From Candidatus Gastranaerophilales bacterium (GTDB lineage Bacteria; Cyanobacteriota; Vampirovibrionia; Gastranaerophilales; Gastranaerophilaceae), in NCBI GenBank assembly GCA_944324395.1, contig CALUWC010000001.1, forward strand, positions 124,001 through 188,000: a DNA stretch of 64,000 nt, read 5' to 3'. The notes below the pieces were generated by a model. The model saw only the letters and a list, made by a program, of their open reading frames with translations, searched no databases and was not told the DNA's origin. Positions 19,042 through 26,903 of this stretch are shown here, in pieces; positions within the stretch are counted from its first letter, which is position 1; the number at the start of each line of letters is the position of its first letter. The translations under genes were made by a program, and so were the position numbers.

Positions 19042-19064
19042 AACCCTCAAGGGTTACGAAACCC
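19042..19064 (+). promoter_or_regulatory. Alternative-pairing element in rplU leader
   Basis: In the rplU 5' leader, AACCC (19042-19046), GGGTT (19051-19055) and a second AACCC (19060-19064) follow each other with four-base spacers. The central GGGTT can pair with either neighbour but not both. It lies about ten bases ahead of the AAAGGAAA ribosome site. This could be a simple autoregulatory L21-binding switch; that role is inferred. Confidence 0.4.
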
Positions 19065-19083
19065 AAAATGAAAGGAAATAAAG

Positions 19084-19434
19084 ATGTACGCAATAGTCGA
19101 AACAGGCGGAAAACAATATCAAGTAGAAGAAGGCCGCTACGTTGATATCGAATTATTAGAAGGCGAAAAAGATTCAAAAGTGGTTTTTGACAAAATCGTT
19201 ATGATTGTAAACGGTAAAAAATCTAAAGTAGGACAGCCTTATGTTTCAGGTGCTTCTGCTGAAGGTAAAATTGTTTTAAATGGTAAAGCAAAGAAAATTA
19301 TCGTTTTCAAACAAAGACCTAAAAAAGGTTACAGAAAAAAACAAGGTCACAGACAAAACTTTACAAGAGTTATGATTTCAAAAATCAGAACTTCTGCTAA
19401 AAAGTCTGCAGCCGAAGAAACAGCTGCCGAATAA
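19084..19434 (+). CDS. rplU: 50S ribosomal protein L21
   Basis: L21 binds 23S rRNA. The start [19 protein letters not shown] and the basic core [20 protein letters not shown]-type sequence ([16 protein letters not shown]) are diagnostic. Length is 116 aa including a short Ala/Lys/Glu tail ([11 protein letters not shown]) beyond the usual end. It is followed 47 bases later by rpmA, the normal neighbour. Confidence 0.98.
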   Translation: MYAIVETGGKQYQVEEGRYVDIELLEGEKDSKVVFDKIVMIVNGKKSKVGQPYVSGASAEGKIVLNGKAKKIIVFKQRPKKGYRKKQGHRQNFTRVMISKIRTSAKKSAAEETAAE

Positions 19435-19481
19435 GCAGTCTAAAATCGTTATAAGTAGAAAAGTAAAAAGGAGAAATAAAA

Positions 19482-19736
19482 ATGGCACATAAGAAAGGTA
19501 TGGGATCCACCCGTAACGGCCGTGACTCCGAAGCTAAGCGTTTAGGCGTTAAAAAGTTCGGCGGAGAAGCTGTTAAAGCAGGTAATATCCTTGTTCGTCA
19601 AAGAGGAACAAAAATTCACCCGGGTAATAATGTTGGTATCGGTTCTGATGATACATTATTTGCATTAATCGACGGGGTTGTTAAATTTGAACCGCACAGA
19701 CGTACCAGAAAACAAGTTAGTGTATATGCTGTGTAG
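19482..19736 (+). CDS. rpmA: 50S ribosomal protein L27
   Basis: L27 reaches the peptidyl-transferase centre with its N-terminus. This copy starts [16 protein letters not shown], so the functional AHKKG end is reached after only Met removal. It has no cleavable extension of the kind processed by Prp protease in Firmicutes. [11 protein letters not shown] and [10 protein letters not shown] are intact; 84 aa. A perfect terminator follows. Confidence 0.98.
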   Translation: MAHKKGMGSTRNGRDSEAKRLGVKKFGGEAVKAGNILVRQRGTKIHPGNNVGIGSDDTLFALIDGVVKFEPHRRTRKQVSVYAV

Positions 19737-19752
19737 AAAAATTTAAAAATAT

Positions 19753-19785
19753 AAAAAGCCGGATAATAAATATATCCGGCTTTTT
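19753..19785 (+). terminator. Terminator after rpmA
   Basis: A perfect 13-bp stem, AAAAAGCCGGATA against TATCCGGCTTTTT, with a seven-base loop. A-rich and T-rich flanks mean it can serve the convergent gene at 19809-20102 as well. Confidence 0.9.
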
Positions 19786-19808
19786 AGTTGTTATAAATTG
19801 GGTAATTT

Positions 19809-20102
19809 TTATACTTCGCAAAATGCATTTTCTTCAAAGGGTTGATCTGGTATGTAATCTTTGTCTGCAATTGTTAATTGCGGAATATTTTTATCATATT
19901 TAGGAGCTTCAAAATTATATTTTGCAAGTAAATCATCTAAACCCGGAATATTTCTTTCTATGTGTCCAAAACTTTCGGTTTTAGCAGATCCAAAGCCTTC
20001 GCCAAATGTACTGTTTATTTTTTGAGAATTAGCTTCTCCAACATGATTTAACCCGATTTTGGTATTATTATTTACATTACCTGGTCCGTCTATCCTTGTC
20101 AT
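19809..20102 (-). CDS. Hypothetical protein, 97 aa
   Basis: No family recognised. It is a polar, probably poorly ordered protein with an Asn/Gly/Ser-rich first half (MTRIDGPGNVNNNTKIGLN) and a second half rich in Asp, Pro and Glu; there is no membrane span or signal. A GGAGAG ribosome site precedes the ATG, which supports translation. It shares the rpmA terminator on the opposite strand. Confidence 0.6.
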   Translation of the reverse strand: MTRIDGPGNVNNNTKIGLNHVGEANSQKINSTFGEGFGSAKTESFGHIERNIPGLDDLLAKYNFEAPKYDKNIPQLTIADKDYIPDQPFEENAFCEV

Positions 20103-20195
20103 AATTTGCTCTCCATAATTGAACTTTTATCTTATACTTTAATAAAGTATTTCAGAAAGTCATTATTTCAAGACGAGAGGAATTTGTTACATTTC

Positions 20196-20441
20196 TTAAT
20201 CAATTAGTTCATATAACGTCGGAGCTTCTTGTACGCTTACGTTTCCTGTAGGAACTCTTAGGATGCGTGCCTTTAATGTTCTTGTCGCATATTCTATTGT
20301 TATAATGTCGTTTTCTTTTATTTGTTTAGCCGGTTTAGCCGGATTTCCGTTAATAAGAACTCTGCCCATATCCGAAACTTCGTTGGCTATTGTTCTGCGT
20401 TTTATTAGTCTTGATACTTTTAAAAATTTGTCTAATCTCAT
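20196..20441 (-). CDS. rqcP: S4-domain RNA-binding protein RqcP
   Basis: An 81-residue protein made almost entirely of an S4 domain: MRLDKFLKVSRLIKRRTIAN, then GRVLINGNPAKPAKQIKENDIITIEY. This is the arrangement of B. subtilis RqcP (YabO), which works with RqcH in bacterial ribosome-associated quality control by helping C-terminal alanine tailing on stalled 50S complexes. Hsp15 is the alternative relative, but the length and start favour RqcP. Ribosome site AAAGGAAA. No rqcH gene is in the window. Confidence 0.85.
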   Translation of the reverse strand: MRLDKFLKVSRLIKRRTIANEVSDMGRVLINGNPAKPAKQIKENDIITIEYATRTLKARILRVPTGNVSVQEAPTLYELID

Positions 20442-20484
20442 TTATTTTCCTTTCTCGTCTATAATATCATATCTTTTAATTTTA

Positions 20485-20493
20485 TGGTATAAT
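20485..20493 (+). promoter_or_regulatory. Extended -10 promoter of phosphoesterase gene
   Basis: TGG-TATAAT forms a perfect extended -10; the -35 position is poor. It lies 27 bases before the ATG, leaving room for the AGGGAG ribosome site. Confidence 0.6.
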
Positions 20494-20519
20494 ACCCTTT
20501 AGGGAGAATTTATTTTTAT

Positions 20520-21350
20520 ATGAAAAAGTTTATTTTATTTATAATTTGTGTACTTTCGTTTTTTATATTTGTTAATTCAGCGGCAATGGCTGAAAATATT
20601 AGATTTGTCCAAATTTCGGATTCTCATTTGACTGTAGGTTCAGAATATTCTAAGAAGGTTTTAAAAAGTGCAGTAGATGATATAAATAAACAAGACGACA
20701 TATCATTTGTAGTTTTTACCGGTGATAATATAAATAATCCGAAGGAAGAAAATTTACGGACATTTGTTTCAATAGCAAGTAAACTACATGTTCCGTATTA
20801 TGTTGCCTTGGGAAATCATGATGTCTACAAATCAAACGGTCTTTCAAAGATTCGTTATTATGAAATTTTGCGGGAAAGAAACATTCTTTATCCGCAGCGA
20901 AAACCTAATTACAAATTTAAAAAGAATGGTTTTGTATTTTTGATAGTTGACGGAGCTAAGGAGGTTATTCCTGGGGCTGTAGGTTATTATAGAGAGGATA
21001 CTCTTGCATGGCTTGAAAAAGAACTTACTAAGTATGCAAAAAATGATGTTATTATATTTCAGCATTTCCCTATTGAATATCCTGAGGGGGTTGAAACACG
21101 CCTAAGAACTCATAAGACCTATAAAGTGGAAGAGTATCAGACATTGCTTTCCAAGCATCATAATGTTCTGGCTGTTATTTCCGGGCATTTCCATGTGAAT
21201 TCTGAAAATATGAAAGATGGAGTTTACCATATTTCTTCTCCGTCGCTTATTGGTTTGCCAAATTCATATAAAATTATTGATATTGTTACAACAAAAGAAT
21301 TCTCTCCTATTATTTATACCCAGTTAAGAGAGTTTGAAGTGAAAGATTAA
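20520..21350 (+). CDS. Secreted calcineurin-like metallophosphoesterase
   Basis: An N-terminal signal peptide (hydrophobic core at residues 4-19, likely cut after AMA at about residue 24) is followed by the calcineurin-like two-metal fold. Metal ligands appear in order: QISDSHL (D-x-H), VFTGDNI (GD), LGNHDVY (GNHD), FQHFPIE and ISGHFHVN. The enzyme would act outside the cytoplasm on a phosphoester. Substrate class (nucleotide, lipid or other) cannot be assigned. Its end overlaps the convergent gene at 21347 by four bases. Confidence 0.88.
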   Translation: MKKFILFIICVLSFFIFVNSAAMAENIRFVQISDSHLTVGSEYSKKVLKSAVDDINKQDDISFVVFTGDNINNPKEENLRTFVSIASKLHVPYYVALGNHDVYKSNGLSKIRYYEILRERNILYPQRKPNYKFKKNGFVFLIVDGAKEVIPGAVGYYREDTLAWLEKELTKYAKNDVIIFQHFPIEYPEGVETRLRTHKTYKVEEYQTLLSKHHNVLAVISGHFHVNSENMKDGVYHISSPSLIGLPNSYKIIDIVTTKEFSPIIYTQLREFEVKD

Positions 21351-21676
21351 TTTACGGTTTTCTTTTTAAAAGGATTTTTGAAAAGTTTTTTAAGCATTTT
21401 GCCTATATTTTTTCTAAACAGTATAAGAGATGTTATACCCGTAATTCCGAGCAGAATTTTTAAAACTTTTGGAAATTTGTGCTTTTCTTTTTCTTTAGCA
21501 TTTTTTTCTCCGATATAAAGATCCCGTTGCATTTCATTATATTGCTTTTGAGCTTCCGTACCTGAGTAGATAACTTTTTTTGGCAGTGATTGAGGCACAT
21601 TTAATACCCCCGCCGGAGTTCTGCTTTGCGAGTATGACATGTTTTTATTTACAGGATTATCTACTTGTTCTACCAT
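21347..21676 (-). CDS. Hypothetical protein with one membrane span, 109 aa
   Basis: Not recognised. The first 60 residues are polar (N, Q, S, P rich). One hydrophobic span follows (about residues 74-90, LKILLGITGITSLILF), and the tail is very basic (GKMLKKLFKNPFKKK). This suggests an inner-membrane protein with the tail in the cytosol. The palindrome AAAACCGGTTTT (21686-21697) lies just upstream of the ATG. No ribosome site is clear. Confidence 0.6.
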   Translation of the reverse strand: MVEQVDNPVNKNMSYSQSRTPAGVLNVPQSLPKKVIYSGTEAQKQYNEMQRDLYIGEKNAKEKEKHKFPKVLKILLGITGITSLILFRKNIGKMLKKLFKNPFKKKTVN

Positions 21677-21761
21677 ATATTTATAAAAACCGGTTTTAAG
21701 GAAAAATTGCCTGTGTTTTGTAAATAATTATTACCTGGTGGTCGTATCTTCAATTTTCTGC

Positions 21762-21790
21762 TTGATTTTTTGTTTTTTTTTGTATATCAT
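21762..21790 (+). promoter_or_regulatory. Probable rplJ promoter
   Basis: TTGATT (21762-21767), a 17-base spacer and TATCAT (21785-21790) stand about 285 bases before rplJ, at the head of the structured leader. Confidence 0.45.
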
Positions 21791-21796
21791 AAACCT

Positions 21797-22075
21797 ATGA
21801 CCGCAGACAATTAGTCCGGGCGGGTCGGAGAAATTGAATACAGACTTTTGCATAAAGTCAGGGTCAAAGAAATCCGGCGAGTTTGGTTAAATGATTTGTT
21901 TCAGCTAATCGAGGTTACACAAGATTCACAAGCCGATAGTGTTAGTGTATTGAATAAAAGAAAGATTTGTGTAAGATTTTGCGGTTGTAACTAGAAAAGC
22001 AAAATCTTTTTTAGTTTAAACAGGTCGATAATATTAAGATTGGAAAACAATCAGTAAACACCAAAGGAGCTAAAA
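21797..22075 (+). promoter_or_regulatory. Structured rplJ-rplL leader with attenuator
   Basis: The 400-base gap before rplJ has no gene. It holds a long GC-richer leader ending in an intrinsic terminator: AAGATTTTGC (21973-21982) pairs perfectly with GCAAAATCTT (21999-22008), followed by a T run, about 70 bases ahead of rplJ. Ribosomal protein L10 leaders that bind L10-L12 are known in this position, so autogenous attenuation is likely. I matched position and architecture, not the family covariance model. Confidence 0.6.
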
Positions 22076-22597
22076 ATGGCAACAAAAGCATTTAAAGAAC
22101 AAAAAATAGATGCTATAAAAGCAAAAATCGAAAAGGCCCAATCAGTTGTTATTACAGAGTATCAAGGTCTTACTGTTGAAGAAATTACAAAGCTTAGACG
22201 TGAAACTCAAAAATTAGGCGGCGATTATATGGTTACAAAAAATACTTTGGCTAAAATCGCTGTAAAAGGTACTGAATATGAACCTTTAACTGAAAAATTA
22301 TCAGGTCCTATCGCATTGGCTTTTGGTTTTGAAGATCCTGTTTCTCCTGCTAAAGCTGTTGCAAAATTTATCAAAGAAACAAAGAAAGCAACTATTGTTG
22401 GTGCTGTTTTAGATGGTAAATTACTAACAGAAGCAGAAACAAAAGCATTGGCAGAGCTTCCGTCAAAAGAAGAACTTTATGCAAAATTGCTCGGATCTAT
22501 CAATTCACCGGCATCTGGTATCGCAAACTCTATCAACGCAGTTCTTTCTCAACTTACAAGAGCTATGGCTGCAGTTCGCGATCAAAAAGCTGCGTAA
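22076..22597 (+). CDS. rplJ: 50S ribosomal protein L10
   Basis: L10 anchors the L7/L12 stalk to the ribosome. The start KEQKIDAIKAKIEKAQSVVI, the motif TEYQGLTVEEITKLR and the KNTLAKIAVKGT segment are standard. The Ala-rich C-terminal helix that binds L12 dimers closes it. 173 aa. An AAAGGAG site lies seven bases ahead. rplK and rplA are not upstream here. Confidence 0.98.
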   Translation: MATKAFKEQKIDAIKAKIEKAQSVVITEYQGLTVEEITKLRRETQKLGGDYMVTKNTLAKIAVKGTEYEPLTEKLSGPIALAFGFEDPVSPAKAVAKFIKETKKATIVGAVLDGKLLTEAETKALAELPSKEELYAKLLGSINSPASGIANSINAVLSQLTRAMAAVRDQKAA

Positions 22598-22669
22598 CCC
22601 TGTGTTATTCAGTTTAAAAACAATTTATTAAATTAGTAGAAAATTAAATTACAATAAAGGAGAAAAACA

Positions 22670-23047
22670 ATGAGTGTAGAATCAATTTTAGAATCAATTG
22701 AAAAATTAACATTATTAGAAGCAGCTGAATTAGTAAAAGCTATGGAAGAAAAATTCGGTGTATCTGCTGCAGCTCCTGTAGCAGTAGCAGCAGCTCCTGC
22801 AGCTGGTGCAGCAGCTCCTGCTGAAGATGCTGACGCTGAAGTTTCTGTTGTATTAGCTTCAGTTCCGGCTGATAAGAAAATCGCTGTATTAAAAGAAGTT
22901 AGAACTTTAACAGGTTTAGGCTTGAAAGAAGCTAAAGACTTAGTTGAAGCAGCTCCTAAAGCAGTTAAAGAAAACATCAAAAAAGATGAAGCTGAAGCTA
23001 TCAAGAAAACTCTTGAAGCAGCTGGTGCAGTTGTTGAAATCAAATAG
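22670..23047 (+). CDS. rplL: 50S ribosomal protein L7/L12
   Basis: The stalk protein that recruits translation factors. Residues 1-35 form the dimerisation domain, then comes an Ala/Pro hinge ([21 protein letters not shown]), and the C-terminal domain carries [20 protein letters not shown] and [10 protein letters not shown]. 125 aa. It is 72 bases after rplJ with an AAGGAG site and is followed by a terminator. Confidence 0.98.
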   Translation: MSVESILESIEKLTLLEAAELVKAMEEKFGVSAAAPVAVAAAPAAGAAAPAEDADAEVSVVLASVPADKKIAVLKEVRTLTGLGLKEAKDLVEAAPKAVKENIKKDEAEAIKKTLEAAGAVVEIK

Positions 23048-23068
23048 TTCAAAACTCAATGACTTATT

Positions 23069-23103
23069 AAAAAGGGTAGATACGTTCTGTGTCTGCCCTT
23101 TTA
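23069..23103 (+). terminator. Terminator after rplL
   Basis: A-rich left arm, GGGTAGATAC paired with GTGTCTGCCC including two G-T pairs, and a TTTT run. It separates rplL from the repeat element and the L12-like gene downstream. Confidence 0.8.
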
Positions 23104-23108
23104 GTTGA

Positions 23109-23250
23109 ACTTATATAGCAAATTCCACTAAAATTTTTCAAAGCAGCGTCATACTGAGCGTTAGCGAAGTATCTCAATAAAAAGATTCTTCGGACTTTAG
23201 CCCTCAGAATGACGGGCTTTTATAGTATTAGCGGAATTTGCTATATAAGT
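23109..23250. repeat. MITE-like palindromic repeat, copy 1
   Basis: A 142-base element with near-perfect 22-base inverted ends, ACTTATATAGCAAATTCC and its complement, differing at one base. Inside, GCGTCATACTGAGC and CAGAATGACG form a second dyad around AAGATTCTTCGGAC. A second copy with the same interior lies at 28290-28431. No reading frame is present, so it is a non-coding mobile-type or REP-like element. Confidence 0.85.
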
Positions 23251-23340
23251 CCCCTTTTTGTAAGTTTGATTTTTCCTGCTAAATATGTTATTATGGTTTC
23301 GTGATTTTGTTCAAATACAAAAGTTAAAGGAGCTTTATAT

Positions 23341-23733
23341 ATGGATATGCCTTATGTTTATGCGGCACTTGCAATAATGTTGATAATTTTTGCAAGAGAA
23401 ATTTTAAGACGACGCTATGGATTTGATATGGATAATGTCAATATGGAAAAATTGAAGGCATTATTCAAAGGACAAAAGGTTGTATTAAAAAAAGATGAGG
23501 ATTTTGTTATAAAACGTACATCCGGGGATAAATCTTTGGTGTTGTCGGATGCTGGAGTAAACAAGGCTACGGTTATGGCAACTTTAAGGCAAATTACCGG
23601 CATAGATTATAATTCGGCAAAGAAAATAGTTGAATCTGCTCCGTATACATTTATGACTAATGTTTCAGATAAAGAGGCTGATTTAACTAAAAAGGCTTTA
23701 GAATTTGTCGGAGCTAAAGTTGAAATAAAATAG
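23341..23733 (+). CDS. Membrane-anchored L7/L12 C-terminal-domain protein
   Basis: The 130-residue protein starts with one membrane span (about residues 4-21, YVYAALAIMLIIFAREIL), then RRR, a linker, and a C-terminal domain aligning with the end of L7/L12. Both have ITG/LTG, AKxxVExAP and a final GAxVEIK. By eye about 24 of the last 55 positions are identical, without a gap, to the rplL product two genes upstream. The stalk dimerisation domain and hinge are absent. AAAGGAG precedes the ATG, and a terminator follows. It may tether translation factors or ribosomes to the membrane; this is inference. Confidence 0.85.
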   Translation: MDMPYVYAALAIMLIIFAREILRRRYGFDMDNVNMEKLKALFKGQKVVLKKDEDFVIKRTSGDKSLVLSDAGVNKATVMATLRQITGIDYNSAKKIVESAPYTFMTNVSDKEADLTKKALEFVGAKVEIK

Positions 23734-23748
23734 ATTTATTCTTATAAT

Positions 23749-23791
23749 AAAAAATACCGAACTTTAAAATTTAAAAAGTTCGGTATTTTTT
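23749..23791. terminator. Bidirectional terminator
   Basis: AAATACCGAACTTT pairs with AAAGTTCGGTATTT across a short AT loop, with A and T runs outside. It closes both the L12-like gene (plus) and the gene at 23805-24485 (minus). Confidence 0.9.
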
Positions 23792-23804
23792 GAGGTTTTA
23801 AATC

Positions 23805-24485
23805 TTATATATTTAGGATAAAACCGCCTTTATCAGCATTTTTAAGGGCTTCTCCGTCAATTTTTGCTCTTAAATTTTTGATGTATTTGTAGACATAATC
23901 TCTAGGAAGCTCTAGGAGGTTTGCCAAATCTTTAGCATAAACAATTTTATTTTTGTGAGCGCTAAAGTAGTCAAATACTTTTTGTTCTCTGTCTGTAAGG
24001 GCTTTTTTAAATACCACTCTTACTTCATCTCTGAGGTTATCGCCTGTAGAAGTATTTTCAATAGCTTTTGCAACGGCTGCAGTTTTTGTAGATTTTTTTG
24101 CTATTGATTTAGTTTTAGCAGTATTAGTTTTCTTAGATGAAACTTTTTCAGCAGCTTTTTTCGGTTCAGGATGTTTAACTTCTTGTTTTGAAGGTTTTTC
24201 CTCATCAAGTTTTAGATTTTTTGCAGAGAATGGAGAAATATAGAGTTCTTTTTCTTTTTCGTAAGCTCTGTCTGCAATAGAACTCAATCTTTCAACTTTA
24301 CCTCCGTTCCATTCAGTTTCTTCTGAAATAACCGGTTTTCCATGGAGAACGATATCAATCAAATCGTTAGTTTCTTTTTTTTCTTCAACTTTTTTCCCTA
24401 ATCTAGCAGCAAACTCCTCGAGTGTAATTTTTTCTAAAGAACTTCTCCATTGTTTAATCTCTTCCTTGCTCAGATATTCAGACAT
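23805..24485 (-). CDS. Protein with C-terminal winged-helix-like domain
   Basis: Not recognised as a named family (226 aa). The N-terminal 80 residues are acidic/helical. The middle (about 95-150) is a Lys/Ala/Thr/Ser-rich disordered linker resembling a histone H1 tail. The last 65 residues look like a winged helix: LTDREQKVFDYFSAHKNKIV, then AKDLANLLELPRDYVYKYIKNLRAKI and GGFILNI. That is the recognition-helix-plus-wing pattern of response-regulator output domains, without a receiver. A DNA-binding role is plausible. AAGGAG site present. Confidence 0.7.
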   Translation of the reverse strand: MSEYLSKEEIKQWRSSLEKITLEEFAARLGKKVEEKKETNDLIDIVLHGKPVISEETEWNGGKVERLSSIADRAYEKEKELYISPFSAKNLKLDEEKPSKQEVKHPEPKKAAEKVSSKKTNTAKTKSIAKKSTKTAAVAKAIENTSTGDNLRDEVRVVFKKALTDREQKVFDYFSAHKNKIVYAKDLANLLELPRDYVYKYIKNLRAKIDGEALKNADKGGFILNI

Positions 24486-24668
24486 TCAAACATCTCCTTA
24501 CTAAAACTATTCCTTAAATATATCCTTTTATACCCTTTAATTTAGCATAAAACTTATTCCATGACATAAAATGTTTCGCAACGTAAATTTTTATTTAAAG
24601 ATATTTACATTTTGATAAACTTTATTGATTTTTCAGAGGGTTCTGTTCGTGGAAAATAAGAATATAAT

Positions 24669-25505
24669 TTAATTTGCATCTAACAATCTTGTATTAATTT
24701 TGCCAAATTTTGCGGATAAATTATCAATAAAATGGATTAAATATAATTCAGGTTCAAGATCTTTTTGGTCAAGGTCGATAATTGCACCCCAATCTGTTCT
24801 GCCATGGTGGGCGGCAATCATTTTTGCGACCATTTTAAACCCTGCATTCATACAGATGCAGAATCCGTATTGAGAATGTGAAATCCATTCTTCTCTAAAG
24901 CGTGGAGCATAATCTATTAAACCTGTTTCTGTATCAATGGTATATTCAAAAATTTTGCCGAAATCGTGCAGCAAACAGGCGGCATAGATTTCATCCTCGT
25001 TTGTTTTGTATGTAAAGTGAGCCATATTTAATTCCGCAAACTCTGCACATTCAACCGTATGAACAAGCAAACCTCCTATATAGTTATGGTGCATAAGCTT
25101 TGCTGCCGGCATAATTTTGAATTGCTGTTCGTGTTTGTTAAATTGTTCTGTTACAAAGTTCCGTAATTTTTCGTTTTGAATTTTATTTATATAAGATTGA
25201 AGTTTAGCCCAGTACTTTTCAATTTCATCATTGCTTATGCCGAGTTTTGCTTCTTTTATAAGTTCAAGAGCGGAAACAAGACAGTTGTTAAATTTTTCAT
25301 TAAAGCTGGCAGATACAATTCGAACAAGATTTCCTGTTCTAAAAATTTTATTATCAAATCGGTTTAGGGTTTCTTCCCAGAGAATACAGTTGAGCAGGGT
25401 GTCATCAACAGTGTTTCTGAGTTGTAACTTGCCCATTTTTGTACCGGCTTTGGTGTCGCCTATTGAAAAAATAACTACTTCATAAATATCTTCTGTGCTA
25501 AACAT
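24669..25505 (-). CDS. YhaM-like OB-fold/HD-domain 3'-5' exoribonuclease
   Basis: The first 90 residues form an OB-type nucleic-acid-binding domain (GKLQLRNTVDDTLLNCILWEE). An HD hydrolase domain follows with GGLLVHTVECAEFA, LLHDFGK at about residue 179, HSQYGF and AAHHGRTDWG. This matches YhaM, a 3'-5' exonuclease that degrades RNA and single-stranded DNA. Length 278 aa is slightly below B. subtilis YhaM (about 314). AAAGGAT site. The 183-base gap after the winged-helix gene holds nothing obvious. Confidence 0.85.
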   Translation of the reverse strand: MFSTEDIYEVVIFSIGDTKAGTKMGKLQLRNTVDDTLLNCILWEETLNRFDNKIFRTGNLVRIVSASFNEKFNNCLVSALELIKEAKLGISNDEIEKYWAKLQSYINKIQNEKLRNFVTEQFNKHEQQFKIMPAAKLMHHNYIGGLLVHTVECAEFAELNMAHFTYKTNEDEIYAACLLHDFGKIFEYTIDTETGLIDYAPRFREEWISHSQYGFCICMNAGFKMVAKMIAAHHGRTDWGAIIDLDQKDLEPELYLIHFIDNLSAKFGKINTRLLDAN

Positions 25506-25520
25506 TTTTTTATCCTTTTT

Positions 25521-26543
25521 CTAGTTTTTATTTCTATTAATAATTTTGTCTTGTCCCCAAACAAAAGATGAACGAATTTCTTCTCCGATTTTTTCAATCG
25601 GGTGGGTTTGGTTTTCTTCTCTTAGTTTGTTAAAGTTTTTGCAGCCTGAGGACATTTCATTGGTAAATTCATCTGCAAATTTACCGGATTGAATATCTTT
25701 GAGAATTTGTTTCATTGCGTTTTTGGAAGCTTCGCCTATAACCAGCGGACCTCTTGTCATATCTCCGTATTCCGCAGTATTGGAAATGGAATATCTCATA
25801 TCTGCCAAACCGCCCTGATTAACAAGGTCGATGATAAGCTTCATTTCGTGCAGGACTTCAAAATAAGCCATATAAGGGGAATATCCGGCTTCTGTCAGAA
25901 CTTCAAATCCTGCTTTCATTAAAGCTGAAACTCCGCCGCAAATTACTGCCTGTTCTCCGAATAAATCAGTTTCAGTTTCTTCTTTGAATGTTGTTTCGAT
26001 AATGCCGGCACGACCTGCACCGATAGCAGAGGCATAAGAAAGAGAAATTTCTTTTGAATCACCTGACGGATCCTGATAAATTGCAATTAGGGACGGAACC
26101 CCTTTACCTTCGGTATATTGGCTTCTTACGGTATGTCCGGGTCCTTTTGGTGCAACCATAATTACGTTTATATCCTCAGGCGGCACAATTTTTTTGTAAT
26201 GAATATTAAAGCCATGAGAGAACATTAGATATTGACCTGAATGCATGTATGGTTTTATTTGTTTTTCATAAACTTCAGCCTGTAATTCATCAGGGATAAG
26301 AATTTGAACTATATCAGCCCATTTTACGGCATCTTCAATAGACATAACTTTAAAACCGTAGTTTAGAGCTTTGGCTTCGGATTTACCGCCCTGACGAAGT
26401 CCGAGAACTACATTGCAGCCGGAATCTTTCAGGTTCATAGACTGTCCGTAGCCTTGTGAACCGAAACCGATTATAGCAATTTTTTTAGATTTAATTAAAT
26501 TTTGATTAATATCCTTATCAAGATAAATTTTAAGACTATCCAT
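25521..26543 (-). CDS. ilvC: Ketol-acid reductoisomerase
   Basis: IlvC makes 2,3-dihydroxyisovalerate from acetolactate with NADPH (valine, leucine and isoleucine pathways). The nucleotide loop IIGFGSQGYGQSMNL, VAPKGPGHTVR, metal ligands in DLFGEQAVICGG and HEMKLIIDLVNQGG, and the C-terminal SNTAEYGD are all present. I start at MDSLKIYLDK (26543), which has a GAGGTG site seven bases ahead. The upstream in-frame 30 codons are read from a G/C-rich intergenic repeat and are not native. 340 aa is the class I length. No other ilv gene is adjacent. Confidence 0.96.
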   Translation of the reverse strand: MDSLKIYLDKDINQNLIKSKKIAIIGFGSQGYGQSMNLKDSGCNVVLGLRQGGKSEAKALNYGFKVMSIEDAVKWADIVQILIPDELQAEVYEKQIKPYMHSGQYLMFSHGFNIHYKKIVPPEDINVIMVAPKGPGHTVRSQYTEGKGVPSLIAIYQDPSGDSKEISLSYASAIGAGRAGIIETTFKEETETDLFGEQAVICGGVSALMKAGFEVLTEAGYSPYMAYFEVLHEMKLIIDLVNQGGLADMRYSISNTAEYGDMTRGPLVIGEASKNAMKQILKDIQSGKFADEFTNEMSSGCKNFNKLREENQTHPIEKIGEEIRSSFVWGQDKIINRNKN

Positions 26544-26599
26544 ACGCACCTCGATTCTTCTTATTGTGCCTATAATTTTAGCACGAAGAAAATAAATTG

Positions 26600-26816
26600 T
26601 CATATATACCTCTCGCCCCTGCCCCTCTCCCATTTATGGGAGAAGGGGTACAACATCACCCCAACCCCTAGCCCCTCCCCGTCTAGGGAGAGGGAATACA
26701 TTTACCTCCGTTCAGTGGTTGAAAATATTAAAAAATCTTGTATAATAAATTCTTTCTCAATACATGTACAACTATCCCCTCTCCCGCTTGCTGGAGAGGG
26801 GTTGGGTGAGTGGTGA
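26600..26816. repeat. Cluster of CCCCTCTCCC palindromic repeats, left
   Basis: Three G/C-rich dyads stand out in AT-rich DNA: around 26617-26648 (CCCCTCTCCCAT with ATGGGAGAAGGGG), 26655-26695 (CACCCCAACCCCTAG with CTAGGGAGAGGG), and 26774-26815, where the unit is in opposite orientation (CCCCTCTCC ... GGAGAGGGGTTGGGTGAG). A similar cluster lies at 28060-28258, so the two bracket the prepilin gene. The 360-base gap between ilvC and the prepilin holds these repeats and a terminator only. Confidence 0.8.
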
Positions 26817-26827
26817 ACAAGTAAAAA

Positions 26828-26855
26828 ACAGAGAAGAACTAATGTTCTTCTCTGT
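26828..26855 (-). terminator. Terminator after major prepilin gene
   Basis: Perfect 12-bp stem ACAGAGAAGAAC / GTTCTTCTCTGT with a four-base loop. On the minus strand it is followed by TTTTT, placing it correctly downstream of the prepilin stop. Confidence 0.85.
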
Positions 26856-26903
26856 CAGAGTTGGTTATTTTTTATCTAGCTTTACTCTTAAGCTATACTA
26901 TGA

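Noticed and set aside
22633-23052. Minus-strand frame of 139 codons over rplL
   Set aside because: It is an antisense shadow of the Ala-rich rplL hinge, which has few stops on either strand.
23109-23250. CRISPR-like repeat
   Set aside because: Only two copies, 5 kb apart, with no regular spacers or cas genes.
26544-26633. N-terminal 30-residue extension of IlvC
   Set aside because: The extra residues are encoded by an intergenic repeat; the internal ATG at 26543 has a proper ribosome site and gives the family N-terminus.
26502-26816. Plus-strand open frame of 104 codons through the repeats near ilvC
   Set aside because: It is read from the G/C-rich palindromic repeats and the antisense of ilvC, with Pro/Leu/Ser content typical of such repeats and no ribosome site.
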